From contig CM057456.1 in the NCBI GenBank assembly GCA_016271365.2, positions 1,398,007,001 through 1,398,071,000 on the forward strand: a DNA stretch of 64,000 nt, in the 5' to 3' direction. Positions 1 through 10,316 of this stretch are shown here, piece by piece. Position numbers and translations under genes: made by a program. The notes beneath the pieces are model-generated. The model was given only the letters and a program-made list of their open reading frames with translations, was not told where the DNA came from and did not search any database. Origin of the DNA: Neoceratodus forsteri (taxonomy: Eukaryota > Chordata > Ceratodontiformes > Ceratodontidae). Numbering within the stretch: the first letter of the stretch is position 1; each line of letters opens with the position of its first letter.

Positions 1-50
1 AGATGGATTATTATCTTCTATTAAGATGGATTTAGGTCAATGGGGCCTCT

Positions 51-55
<5 letters not shown>

Positions 56-102
<47 letters not shown>
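56..102. repeat. (TA)n microsatellite
   Basis: Alternating TA dinucleotides with one G interruption near the right end. Simple sequence, no coding content. Confidence 0.95.
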
Positions 103-560
103 TTGGGTGGAATTAACGTAGTAAAAATGAATGATTTACCTAGAACTTTTTATCCCCTTTAGTTCTTTCCCCTTAATTAGTTTGCTAGGTTACACTCCAT
201 GATATCTCATTTTATTTGGGCATGGAAACCTTTGCACTGTGCTTATGCAAAACTAGTGTTCCCTAAAATGTTAGGATGTTGTTTGCAATTGCCCAATTTC
301 AGGCTCTATTACTGGACTATACACCTTAATAAATACCTTCAATAGCTCTCGCTGCCAGAGTTTACCTCACCTAACCCTTACAACCCTCTGTGACTTAATA
401 TTGAACTTGAACAAATTTGTTCTTGTGAGATCTCTCCAGCCTCTTTATTGCACTCTAAGTATACTAGTCTTCTGGCACCACTAAGAAGGTCAGTAGTGAG
501 TATGTCTCTTATGGTACATCGCCAAATGCTTGCAAAACTGTTGTTAAAGTTTTGTCTTGC
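103..560. other. no recognisable feature
   Basis: AT-rich unique-looking sequence between the TA repeat and the Tigger-type MITE. I see no reading frame, terminal repeat or RNA-like structure in it. Confidence 0.6.
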
Positions 561-695
561 TACAGTGGTCCCTCTTTACAAGGAACACCACTGGAGCCAG
601 CAAATTTGTTCACTGTAGGTATTGTTCACTATAGTGAGGTGTTAATATGCCTTATTAGGTAACAATGGTAGCCACTATAGTGAGGGAGCACTGTA
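561..695. mobile_element. Tigger/pogo-type MITE, 131 bp
   Basis: The element runs from 563 to 693. Its ends are CAGTGGTCCCTC and, read from the other strand, CAGTGCTCCCTC, an inverted repeat of 12 bases with one mismatch. It is flanked by TA on both sides (561-562 and 694-695), the target duplication of Tc1/mariner and pogo elements. The ends resemble those of the larger Tigger at 27652-28683 (CAGTTGTCCCTC). It is too short to encode a transposase and is a non-autonomous derivative. Confidence 0.75.
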
Positions 696-1757
696 CATCG
701 CAACCACTTGTAAAAAATCCCAACTTCAAGACTGGAGGAAAACCCATACCAGATGGTTGGTTGCCAAATATTGATACTATTTTCCTTGCTGATTTGGTGA
801 TAGGAGGGCACTTCATTACTTTTGCTCAGGCTAGGGATCATTTTTTATTCTCCGATAGTATGACTTTCAAATATTTCCAGCTTAGGCATACTGCTTTCCA
901 TCACATGGGTCCATTCCCATGGCTAGTTAATTATGAGTCCATTTTATCATGTTTGAAAGGAGCAGTAAACCAAGTGCATGGCATCTCAAAACTATGTCAA
1001 GTCCTTCTCAAAGAAACCTGCGTTTAATTGTGAGGCCACTTGTGGGTACTGGCAAGATATTCTACCAGAGGTCTCTTTTCAGGGCCTCAGATATGGAAAT
1101 CACTTTTTACTTATATTACTCAAGACAGATTAAGATTAACATAATTCTTCATTATACATAATTTATGTTACACCCCCCCAAAAATTATTTATTTATTTAG
1201 CTTTTGTTGATCACGTAAGTACACTAGGCAAATTCTGCCTAGTTTCAGGCATGACCCGGGGGGAGGGGGATACAGATGAATGCCAACTGTCATCGAACCA
1301 GATTAAGCTGTTGGTGGTATTGTTAGTGAATTTAAAATGGGAAGAGCTGAATCTATGCTCTGCACAAGATGCGGTGTTAGTGAATGAACATTGTTACACA
1401 TTTTTGGGGGAATGTATGCCAATTTGTAACCTTTGGTTGAAAATTAAAGATAGGATGGACCCCTCTTCTGGGACTCCATGATTATTTCATCACTGAAATT
1501 TGTATTGTGGGAGATTTTACATTGGTCCTGGTCAAGAAAAGGAAATATATTGCAATGATATCCATGATGTTGAACAGATTGATCTTACATCATTGGAAAG
1601 ATCAACACCACTTTACATATATATAGAGTGGCTCAATGAGTTACTAATTACCATTCAGTTAGAGAAAATTATTGCCAGTGCCCATAATTGGCTCCAATCT
1701 TATGAAAAAAATATATTTGGAACTACATACTGTACATTATATACTTTACCCACTTAA
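665..1757 (+). pseudogene. Tx1-type LINE ORF2 C-terminal remnant
   Basis: Three successive short frames (665-1027, 1251-1481, 1500-1757) together cover the region between the reverse transcriptase and the end of ORF2 in the Tx1 clade. The first contains the YFQLRH motif, the second lies in the usual position of the cysteine-rich segment, and the third has the terminal amphipathic helices. There is no reverse transcriptase core, no endonuclease and no single open frame. The first 30 bases of the first frame lie in the MITE and do not belong to the LINE. Confidence 0.65.
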
Positions 1758-2136
1758 TTATATTTCAATTTTGACCTGGTTGTGTTTTAGCTCTGATGTG
1801 TGCTATGTTCTGTATTAGTTCATTGTATTATTATTGTTATTGTATTCAGAATTTTTCATTTGTGACATTTTATTGGGATGATTCTGTTGGTCCCTTTTTT
1901 ATCTTTTGCATGAATGCACTTTATGCTACTCTCTTAGGGACCTTTGGTGTATTGGGACTATTGCTTTTGTTTCTTATGGTGCACTTGCTGTTTTGTATAT
2001 AGTTCTGATATTGGGGTTTGGAGATGGGTGGGTGTGTGTGTTTATTATCTGTTGGTGTTTGTTATTGTTATGTGTTTGATTATGTGTTGGTACTTTGTCT
2101 ATTAAAATGTTAATACAACAAAGTTAATTTAAAAAA
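696..2136 (+). mobile_element. 5'-truncated Tx1/L1-type LINE, 3' part
   Basis: The first two thirds are the carboxy-terminal part of a LINE ORF2, and the rest is a T-rich 3' untranslated region ending near ATTAAAATGTTAATAC and an A-rich stretch at about 2120-2136. Around 720-930 the frame contains WLPNIDTIFLADL, GGHFITFAQARD and KYFQLRH, the pattern of the L1/Tx1 ORF2 tail downstream of the reverse transcriptase. A later stretch (about 1500-1757) gives EWLNELL and QLEKIIASAHNWL, the last conserved helices. The left edge abuts the Tigger MITE at 695, so the missing 5' end could be ordinary LINE truncation or a secondary break. The frame changes several times, so the copy is dead. Confidence 0.7.
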
Positions 2137-3280
2137 TCTGCAGTCAAATTCTATGCAACTATTCAATAATACAATAAAAAGAATAAGCATACTTTAGTTA
2201 AGGAATACTACAGTCAAAATTTGCAAAAACATATATTGTGCAAAATGTTTTGTGTGGTTAGTCTTTATGTGTTCTTCCCTTTGCTGGTAGGAGTTTTTTT
2301 GTCTAAATTTGCCTGCTAGTTTTATGGCCTCTGGGGATCACCATATTCATATGGTTTAGTACTCTTCTTTGTCCTACAATGCCTTCTGTCTCATGTGACA
2401 GTGATGCGGTCCAGGACCACTGATTCAGTGAGGGAAAGCACTGCAGCAGTAATCTGAAGATAGAAGCCTATTGTTTGGTGCTCTACTAAGTAACTCTGAT
2501 TCAGTCTTTTTGTTTTCTATATGTTTGTCTAGGTCTAGCTAACAGGAGTTAATGTTTTGCTTTCAAAGATTTCATTTTCATCAAACTACACCCATCCATA
2601 AACAGCACATGAATTGCTCTAGATCATCAGTGCTATAATTAATAAAGACTCTAGCTGTTTTCTTACAGAATACCCACTCATTTAGACCTCAAGTGATTGC
2701 TAAGCTGTAAATGTAGCTTTCAGTGCCAACTGGATAAGGAAAGTGACTTAAAATCACAGAGATACTGCTGTAAAATTGACTATACCAATACTTGTTGAAT
2801 CGGGTCTGGTATGACTGCCCGACTGATGATCTCCTGACAATTTACCTCCTGACTGTAAGTTCCCAAAAACCAAGTGCCTGTTCGGTATCATTTGCTGACA
2901 GAATGCTTTGCCCGACCAGTATGCTAGTGCCAGAAAACAAATATTTGCCTAACCTGGTGGGGGGAGCAATAGAGTAGCTTCCCTAATAAATTTTAAAATA
3001 TATGCTCATTCAGTTATTAAACGACTGATGCAGTCTTCCTGCCACTTCCCCTGCCAGCTGCTGACTAACTACATTTTTCACTTTGCGGTTTGCATAACCT
3101 GTTAGCAGCCAATGAGGAACTGAAAGAGAGGCTGTGTGGCTGGCCAAATATTTTCTATGAAAAATTTAACAACACTGCCTGAGTATCTGGTCTGTTCCAC
3201 AAGAGACAGAAGTTAGTAGCATGGGGAGGGACCTGCTGGAAACCAGGGAAGACAGAATACAAATCTATACAGTTCAAAAA
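2137..3280. other. no assigned feature
   Basis: About 1.1 kb without a credible gene. A short piece near 2405-2446 (ACCACTG then GTGAGGGAAAGCACTGCA) resembles the right end of the MITE at 561-695, but no partner end was found. The frame at 2792-2977 has no family signature. Confidence 0.5.
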
Positions 3281-3606
3281 TAAACAGCTGCAATTATTCA
3301 GGAGTTACAGATCTGAAGTTAGCAGTGTTTGGAATAAGACCCATCAGCTCATCATCACCACCATCCCTATTTCTTCCTTGGTCGCTTTAAAAGAGTAATT
3401 TTGTTTTTGTCAGCCTCAGCCTTTACATATGTTGAGTATGGCAAAAATAAACAGCTGCAATTATTCAGGAGTTAAAGATCTGAAGTTAGCAGCATTTGGT
3501 ATAAGACCGATCGGCTCATCATCACCATCCCTATTTCTTCCTTGGTCACTTTACAGGTGTGATTTTTGTTGTTGTCAGCCTCAGCCTTTACATATGTTGA
3601 GTATGG
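3281..3606. repeat. tandem duplication, two units of about 167 bp
   Basis: The unit beginning TAAACAGCTGCAATTATTCA at 3281 recurs at 3448. Both contain GATCTGAAGTTAGCAG, CTCATCATCACCA, CTATTTCTTCCTTGGTC and CAGCCTCAGCCTTTACATAT in the same order. The copies differ by a few substitutions and small indels, so the duplication is not recent. No coding function is apparent. Confidence 0.9.
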
Positions 3607-3631
3607 CAAACTTGAATTCATGCTCTATTAA

Positions 3632-3770
3632 TTTTTTTAAACTGTCTTCCAGCTTCACACTATCACTTTTCTGTACCGGGAGTCTGTGATGTGGGCATTT
3701 CAGGCTTAGCATGTGCTGGCTCCCGATACAGAAAAGTGATAGTGTGACGCTGGAAGGCAGTTTAAAAAAA
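3632..3770. repeat. near-perfect inverted repeat (51-bp arms)
   Basis: The arm at 3632-3682 pairs with 3720-3770; reading the second arm in reverse complement I count three mismatches in 51 positions. The loop is 37 bases. The arms end in T7/A7, and AT-rich sequence follows on both sides. A MITE that has kept only its terminal arms, or an inverted duplication, are the simplest explanations. The RNA would fold into a long hairpin, but nothing shows a real microRNA precursor. Confidence 0.9.
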
Positions 3771-4269
3771 TGAATTTGTTAGTCATTTAGAAGATTTAAA
3801 CAATAAAAAAGACACACACACACAAGCAATTGTTAGAGCATAATGATTTATTGTTGGGCAATTGTTCTTATGGGATAGAATTTGTTGGCAAACTAACCCA
3901 GTCGGGAAATCGATGTCGGGAAATAGTTTGTCAGCAAGTTACATGTCAGGCAGCAGTACAGATCCCGTTGAATCTATGGTCCTGGATGCATCACCGTCAC
4001 ATGGGATAGGAAGCACTGTAGGAACAACAAGAGCAATAAACCATGGTAGTATGGAGATCCCCAGAGGTCGTAAAACTACTAGGAGAAGCCACAAAACTAG
4101 TAGGCAGATTGAGAAAAAAATCCTAATAGCAAACAAAGGGAGGGACACACCAGGACTAAAAACACACATCAAAACACTATGCACAGCATATGTTTTAACA
4201 AATTTTGACTGTAGTACTCCTTTAACCATAGATGGCATTGTTGAACCATGGAAGGTATCCAATTTTTTC
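3771..4269. other. probable LINE 3' flank, otherwise unassigned
   Basis: This holds a short (AC)n run (about 3813-3824) and otherwise unrecognised sequence. Read on the minus strand it follows directly from the decayed LINE at 4270-5806, so part of it is probably that element's 3' untranslated region. The overlapping frames at 3862-4275 and 3939-4262 match no family I know. Confidence 0.4.
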
Positions 4270-5806
4270 AGCTGAGTACTAGACTGTGGGGGCTATTTAT
4301 GGGTCTTAATGCAACAGGAAGCTTGTTTCATAATAACAGTACTCAGACAAAAAAGTGTTAATTACCTCTGTCCAAGGACACTCGTAGTACCTAAAAGGCC
4401 ATACCACTTGATGAACCCATACTCAGATGAGTATTCCTTACAGACACCAAGTTGCTAATGTAATTGGGGACTTTCTTTATTATGCATTTTTATCAATTGT
4501 ACCAGGTGTAACTTACACCTTCATGCTAGCAGGAGCCAATTTAATGAAAAATACAGACCACAATGCTGGGCATAATGTGGGGCCCCTAGAATGAAATGTG
4601 CCAGCCTGTTTGTTAAAAGATACAATTTTCCGAAATGACTAGAGCTCTCCCCACTGTAAATTACATTGCTATCATCTATAATGGGCAAAATCATTGTTTC
4701 CACAGTGCATTTCCTAACTTCCATGGGAAGATCACCTCTGTATCTATAAAGAAGCCCTGTTGTTGTGCCAACTCTTTTCAAGATGCTATCAATGTCGGCC
4801 AGCCCAGTGGCGCTGAGGGTTGAGGCACTGGATGCCGCATGTCGCACCATGCCGGCAACCCGAGTTTGGGAGCGAGCTCAGGTGTCGGGGGTTGGCAGGG
4901 GAGGGATTGGATTGAGCACCCATTCAGCTGCTCTCCTATCCTGGAGGAGGGCATCAGGGAGCCCGGCGCTCTGGCAACCCCTGGTGGAGATCGGGGGCAT
5001 CACAGTGTACTGGACTACACGTAATCGCGTGGCCAACACTAGCAGGGTTGCCGTGCACCAATGCATTGGGGGTGTGCTCACACAGGGGGAGAACAAAGGA
5101 AAAACCTGGCTTGTTGTGGCAGGTGATGGCTGCAGTCCCCCATGTCCTCTGCTGGGTTCTCCTCAGCCTGCCTTCCAGTTACCTCTCTCCAGCCTCACTC
5201 TGCAGTCATAGTCTGTCTACTAGAAAGAGAGCCCAAGAGGTGAAGGGCTACCCTCTCTGGGCAGGTGAAACTGGGGGTGCAGGCTGCAGGGAGGGGAGAG
5301 AGGAGGTATGGTCCAGGGATCCACAGGTGGGCAGGATGAAAGACTGAATGCCTGAGAGAAGGCCCCACAGCTGTGACTGGAGTGAAAAAGAGTTAACAAA
5401 AAAAAAAATGTTATCAATATGATGATCCCGCATGAGGTGATCTTCCAACTGTAGACCCAGATACTCATAAACAGGGGCCAAGTACAGCTGAGCACCATCA
5501 TAGGCAACAACAGACAGTAAACTCTCACTGATCATTGTCTTCCTAAGGAGCCTGAATTACTAGGTCTGCTGTACCTCAGATATTCCTGAAACATGTTAAA
5601 ACCCCTGCTGGAGGTCCTCCTGTATCCAATGAACAGAACGCTCTATACTGTACATTGCTGTATTGTTGGCATACATATGGACTTCCAGCCTGGACAACTA
5701 TGATTCAATGTCATGGCTGGAGGATTGCTTCTTATTAATGTATTATTTGTGATATAGCAGAGGTCCAAGGAAAGGTATGCCTCTTTTTAGATGACGCCAA
5801 GATTCA
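4270..5806 (-). pseudogene. decayed LINE ORF2 (reverse transcriptase and C-terminus), split by a SINE
   Basis: Read on the minus strand from 5806, the order is a degraded GIP..LGPLLY box (about 5770), HMYANNTA (the catalytic YADD box with both Asp replaced by Asn), then SLLSVVAYDGAQLYL and VYEYLGLQLEDHL (5530-5410). After the SINE insertion come TTTGLLYRYRGDLP, LAHFILGAPHYAQH and YFSLNWLLLA, then YISNLVSVRNTHLSMGSSS and a NKLPVALRP tail near 4320. This is the palm, thumb and C-terminal order of fish-type LINE reverse transcriptases. Several stops and frame changes make it a fossil. Clade is uncertain (L2- or Rex-like). Its upstream end abuts the V-type SINE. Confidence 0.6.
4796..5407 (+). 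mobile_element. 612-bp tRNA-headed SINE with A-tail and target duplication
   Basis: It interrupts the minus-strand LINE. The flanks are ATGCTATCAATGT (4783-4795) and ATGTTATCAATAT (5408-5420), a diverged 13-bp target duplication. The 3' end is an A-run of about 11, overlapping the duplication. The 5' end (GCCCAGTGGCGCTGAGGG, GTTGAGGCACTGGATGC) has a weak pol III box A and a GAGTTTGGGAG box B-like stretch. A second copy lies at 43275-43828 and shares roughly the first 200 bases, but the 3' parts look different. The length is unusual for a SINE. The frames at 4765-5347 are not genes. Confidence 0.75.
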
Positions 5807-6056
5807 GTCGGTGTCAGTGGCTCAGCAGGTAGCACACTCACCTCTGAGGCCAGGCGATCAGACAGCTGTGGGTTCTATTGCCATATCAGGCACTTGGGTT
5901 AAATCCCAATACTGGCACTGCAGTGCAGCATGAGTGGGTGTTGCACTCTTGAGGTGCCGTCTTTCAAATGAGACATTAAACCGAGGTCCTATCTGCCTGT
6001 TCTGGTAGTAGTTCAGGTGGATGTTAAAGATCCAATGGCACTTCTCGAAAAAGAGT
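5807..6056 (+). mobile_element. V-type tRNA-derived SINE, 3'-truncated
   Basis: The head GGTGTCAGTGGCTCAGCAGG, GTAGCACACTCACCTCTGAG and a GTGGGTTCTATTG box B are tRNA-like. The body has GAGGTGCCGTCTTTCAAATG, AGACATTAAACCGAGG, GTTAAAGATCCAATGGCAC and CTCGAAAAAGAGTAGGGG. This arrangement is known in many shark, gar and lobe-finned fish genomes (recalled, not searched). The usual CCTGGCCAAT and TTGTAAAGC tail is missing here and the sequence runs straight into the 3' end of the Tx1 LINE. Other partial copies are at 19095, 41305 and 52178. Confidence 0.8.
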
Positions 6057-6285
6057 AGGGGAAATTTTTAGTAAGGAAAACAAAAATCATAAATCAGGTT
6101 CTAACACAAACAAAGAAATACAATATACATTTCAACAATACATTTCACAATACAGTGTTTCAGTTTTCACTATTCACATGTACCACAATTTTATCTTTTC
6201 CTACTATGCTCAATGATTACATCTTGTTTATCCAAAACACCCCTACCATATTCAGGTCATCAAAGCTTCATTCCCTTTATTTCTC

Positions 6286-9200
6286 TCACACTATCATGTT
6301 TTGAAACCAATCAAAGTGTTTCCACAAGTTTGTTGCTTTCTTTATATCATTCTTAAATTCATCTTTATAAATTGTGTTTAAATTTTGTATAATTTGTGCT
6401 AAAATTTGTTTTGTCCCATACTCTTGTTGCTGCAATAATAAGGCACAGATAATATTTACACGATGCAAAGAAAAGTATACTTGGATGATATTTGTTCATA
6501 GATGGAGGGTATAGACTTAAGACTAAAATTTCATGCATTATAGGCATAGATGCATCTACAATCCATGTTTCTAAAGTCAGACTTCAAAAACCTTTTGAAA
6601 AATGACATTCTAAAACAAAAAGGCACCTGAGTTTCTTCAACCCCTGAACATGTATTTCTAGGGCACATTTACTTTTCCAATATTTTATGAGTGCCTCTAA
6701 CACCAATTCTGTTAAAACAGGACAGCCATACCACATCCCATACTTTCTTTGGTAGCCTTTTATCTGTCGACTGGGAAAAAATAATTGACAGTTTGGTTTC
6801 ATAAATCTGTAGTGCTTGTAGAATTTCATAAAATTTATCATTTAATACTATAGCGTAAAAGGACTTTCTGGTATTATTTGTAACATCTGAAGGGTAACCT
6901 GCCACATCCTTAGCTTCCCACAAGCTGAATGTAAATAGGAGGGAAGTTGACATTTTTTAAGATTACATGGGAGAGATAAGGGGTTAGCCACCCATAATTT
7001 TAATATAACTTGGAGTAAAAATTTCATGTGTCCATACCATCTTGGAGTAGATTTAGTCAAAAGAGGAGTAAAGTTTAGGTAGAAAAAAAGATTATAAAAA
7101 AATAGTAATGGATTTATCATTCGTACACCACCCAGAGAGTAATCATGGTATGTGTGCCCTCTCTTAATGGGGTTAAGCCTACTCCCTCAAAATCCTTGAA
7201 AAAAGATGCTCATTAACTTAACTTCCATGCTATTTGGAACGGGGAATATGTAGGCAATATGTAAAAATATGGGAATAATTAGCTAAACGAAAGAGAAACC
7301 CGTTTCCTCTTTGCAATAGATTTATTTTTCCAGGAGGAAATTATCTGCTCTGCTTTCTGACATGCTTGTGTCCAATTTGTAGCAGCATCATCAGTGCTCC
7401 CAAAGTGCACACCCGAGATTTTTATATTTTGCGCAGAGGTTTTTATTTTTGCAAATTCCTTTGGTACCTCTGAAAGTTCTGAAATAGGAAGAACTTTTGC
7501 ATGGCTTTTGTCATAATTTAGTTTTGAACCCGAAGTCCTTTCAAAGGTTCCTCTTTCTTGCTGAAACATGTATTCATTCAGTTATGGTGTCATGCACATG
7601 CAGAGATTGTCTGCGTATTCACTAATCTTGAGTGCAAATGATCCATCATTTAAAAGTATGGGTGGTATACCTGAGTTCATGGAACGTTTTCTAATAAAAG
7701 GATCTATTTGAAAGACAAATAACAGAGGACTGAGTGGACATCCTTGTCGCATCACTTTTTTTTTTTTCAAAAAAAGCCCTTCCCTGAATGCTATTTCTAT
7801 AGGAATAATAGTTGCAGTTTTATATAATAACGGAATCTATCAAATAAAAGTATCTGAGATATGACAGACTTGCAGTACCCTCAAAGATAGTTATGGTCAA
7901 CTTGGTCGAAAGCTTTTTCTTGATCTAAAGTCAGAATAAGTTGTTTTGAACTAGAGTCTGTGACACCTGACATTAAGTCTCTTAGATAAATCAGATTCCT
8001 AAATATCGACCTGCCTTCAACAGCACATGACTGCATATCACTAATTACCCTTTTAGCAACACCAGCCAGATGGGCTAACAACAAGGCTGCCAACATTTTA
8101 CAGTCTATATTAAGAAGACTGATAGGTCTTCAATTAATTAAATTCCTCCTATCTCCTTTTAAAAAAAGCAAGATTACTAAAGCCTGAGAAATGACTTCCG
8201 GAAATACTTCTGTGGACAAAATACAAGAAAAAACATGCGCCAATATAGGGGCAAAATAAGCAACATATTTGTTGTGCATTTCGCTGGTGAAGCCATCCCT
8301 ACCCGGAGCTGTATTTCTCCTGAGTTTCCCAATAGCAGTTTTGACCTCTGATGGGGTAACTGTCGCCTTTAAGGCAGACAATTTTCCTGGTCTATCTTTG
8401 GGATATTTAAGTCCCTCAAATAATGTATCTCCCCTGTTGCAGTTGAGGGGGTCCCCAACATTTCCTGTATATATGTCTGGGATACTTGTTGAATTTTATC
8501 TTGGCCAGAATAATATTTATTTCTCTTTGGGGTCCAAAATGCTATCTATTCTTATGAGATTTGCTCTTTCTGACAACTTTTGTAGCTATCAAGAGATGGT
8601 TTTGTACCCTGCATGCCACATTGTGCTTCCTGTTTTAAAGATTCTGCCCTGTTATATTGAAATTTAACCATCTCTAATTTTAATTCCTGTATTTCTTTAA
8701 GAAGATCTAACTTATGTTCATGGGCCCATGAAATTGTTTTATATAATTTATCCCTGAACCTGAAATAGCATAAATATGCTGTATTAGATTTTTTAATAGA
8801 TTATTTTATAAAAAAAGTCTTCAGATTAGATTTTACTTCAACTCATCTGTCTGTAATTGAATCATAGGCATCAACCACTGAAAATGTAGTTGTTAAAATC
8901 TCTAGGAGTTTTTCTTCCATATCTGGTTGGTCTAGTAATGCATTATTTAACATCCACCTAGAGGTATATTGTTTTGGGTCTTTGTGATAAAGGTGAACGC
9001 CTAAAGTCAATCACCGTTATCGATCAGTCAGAGTGCCGAACACATTTTCAGCACTCTGACAACCCCGGCACACCAGAACAATGGCACCAGGACAGATTTT
9101 TTACTGTCCGGCGGGGGGGTTGTGCCTCACCCCCTCATGGGGTTTTGCAACCCACACACCCCTACTTAAGGATTCTCTAACCCAGGGGGTGTATGTCGGG

Positions 9201-10230
9201 GAGAAAGGTGAAAGTAGAAAAAAAAAAAAAGGTTTGGGCTGGCTCAATAAAAAATCGCAGCAGCACCCAGACCCGAACCCAATACCTCAACCACCCCAAC
9301 CACTAGCCAATCCCCGACACCATGACACAGCTCGACCAGCAACCACAGCGCCACCCCTTACAGCCTCTCCACCCCTCCCAGCTCACGCTCGCCATGCTTG
9401 CTCCCACCCCCCCATGCGCGTACGTATAGCGACATCCTGCCGTCTAGTTCGCCCACCCCCTCATTCGGTCGCCCTTTCTTTCCATCGCCATAAGTGGATT
9501 GCGCCGGGAAGGAGTCATTGTAACAGACGGCGCCCTTTCTCATGCACCTACTGCACGGGTTACCTATTGTTTTGTAAATGAATCAGAACTTGAAGCTCCT
9601 ACAATATATTTCAAGGATACAACAACATGTGATGTTTCACATGGAATAACTTGTGCTTGAATAGTTTGTAAAGATTTTGACAGAAATATATAATCAATTT
9701 GCATTGCAAGTGGACCATTGAAAAAAGTTTTTGACCCGAGGAGTGAACTGAGACATACCCATCCACCAAACTGGCTGTTCTTATAACTCTGTTTAACTAC
9801 GTAGAGTCCCCAAAAAGCTTAGTGGTACAACCTCCTTTATCCATTAAAAACAATGGGCAATTAAAGTTGCCCCCCATTATAATATGTTTTTTTGTGTGTA
9901 AGAAAGGTTGAATTAGGGAAAACGAAGCTGAATGTAATGCAATGCCCTGGGGTGCGTGTACATTTATCACTCTAAAGGCCTCATTCTCCCTACATATATC
10001 TAATAGCAAAGCCCTCCCTGGACAAATGTCGACAATTCTCCTAACTGAGAACTGGAAACCTTTTAGCAAAATATCCACCCCATCACACAGGTCAGGGCCT
10101 TGTGACCAAAAGGAAGGACCTAAAGTCCATAATTGTTTTGCGTGAGATACCTCATGTGTAGTTTCTAATCTTGTATCCTGAATAAGAGTTATGTCCCTTG
10201 CTAAATCTTTTAAAAATTGAAGGGCAGTGA
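6286..10230 (-). pseudogene. Tx1 LINE ORF2 (endonuclease and reverse transcriptase)
   Basis: The apurinic-type endonuclease lies at about 10230-9797: an IQDTRLE motif where most copies have QET, and MGGNFNCP in place of GDFN, so catalytic residues have drifted. The reverse transcriptase covers 8381-7279: AIGKLRRNTAPGRDGFTSE, LTLDQEKAFDQVDHNYL, MRQGCPLSPLLF, then KISEYADNL, where the second Asp of YADD is Asn, and SGSKLNYDKSHAK. The C-terminal region (7120-6286) includes YEILQALQIYETKLS, KKVWDVVW and KNDIKKATNLWKHFDWF. There are at least eight frame breaks and one 0.55-kb insertion. The Tx1 assignment rests on the LDQEKAFDQVDH motif and the knuckle-bearing ORF1. Confidence 0.75.
9031..9580 (-). 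mobile_element. CpG-rich SINE-like insertion inside the Tx1 LINE
   Basis: Endonuclease and reverse transcriptase sequence of the LINE stops near 9000 and resumes near 9580. Between them is GC-rich sequence with many CpGs (about 9400-9545). On the minus strand it has a tRNA-like stretch, TTGGCTAGTGGTTGGGG then ATTGGGTTCGGGTCTGGG, with box A- and box B-like spacing. After that come CTACTTTCACCTTTCTCCCC and GTGTGTGGGTTGCAAAACCC. A related order (TTTCTGAGTTTCTCCCCGTC then GTGTGTGTAGCAAAGCCC) occurs at 25330-25430, suggesting one SINE family. At its left end GTCAGAGTGC/GCACTCTGAC (9032-9061) is a perfect 10-bp hairpin. No target duplication was identified. Confidence 0.5.
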
Positions 10231-10316
10231 TCCTTTTTTATAAGTTTTCATGCTTCACACATTCAGGGTTATACCGGAGAATTGTTGATGTACCTTCATA
10301 TGAATTTACTGATTAG

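Noticed and set aside
2395..2446. Second Tigger-type MITE
   Set aside because: Only a right-end-like sequence is visible; no matching left end or TA duplication found.
4765..5347. Overlapping frames of 100-148 codons in GC-rich DNA
   Set aside because: They lie within the A-tailed SINE, are open on both strands because of composition, and have no known domain.
9032..9061. 10-bp hairpin as a transcription terminator
   Set aside because: There is no bacterial context; it lies at the edge of a SINE-like insert in a vertebrate LINE.
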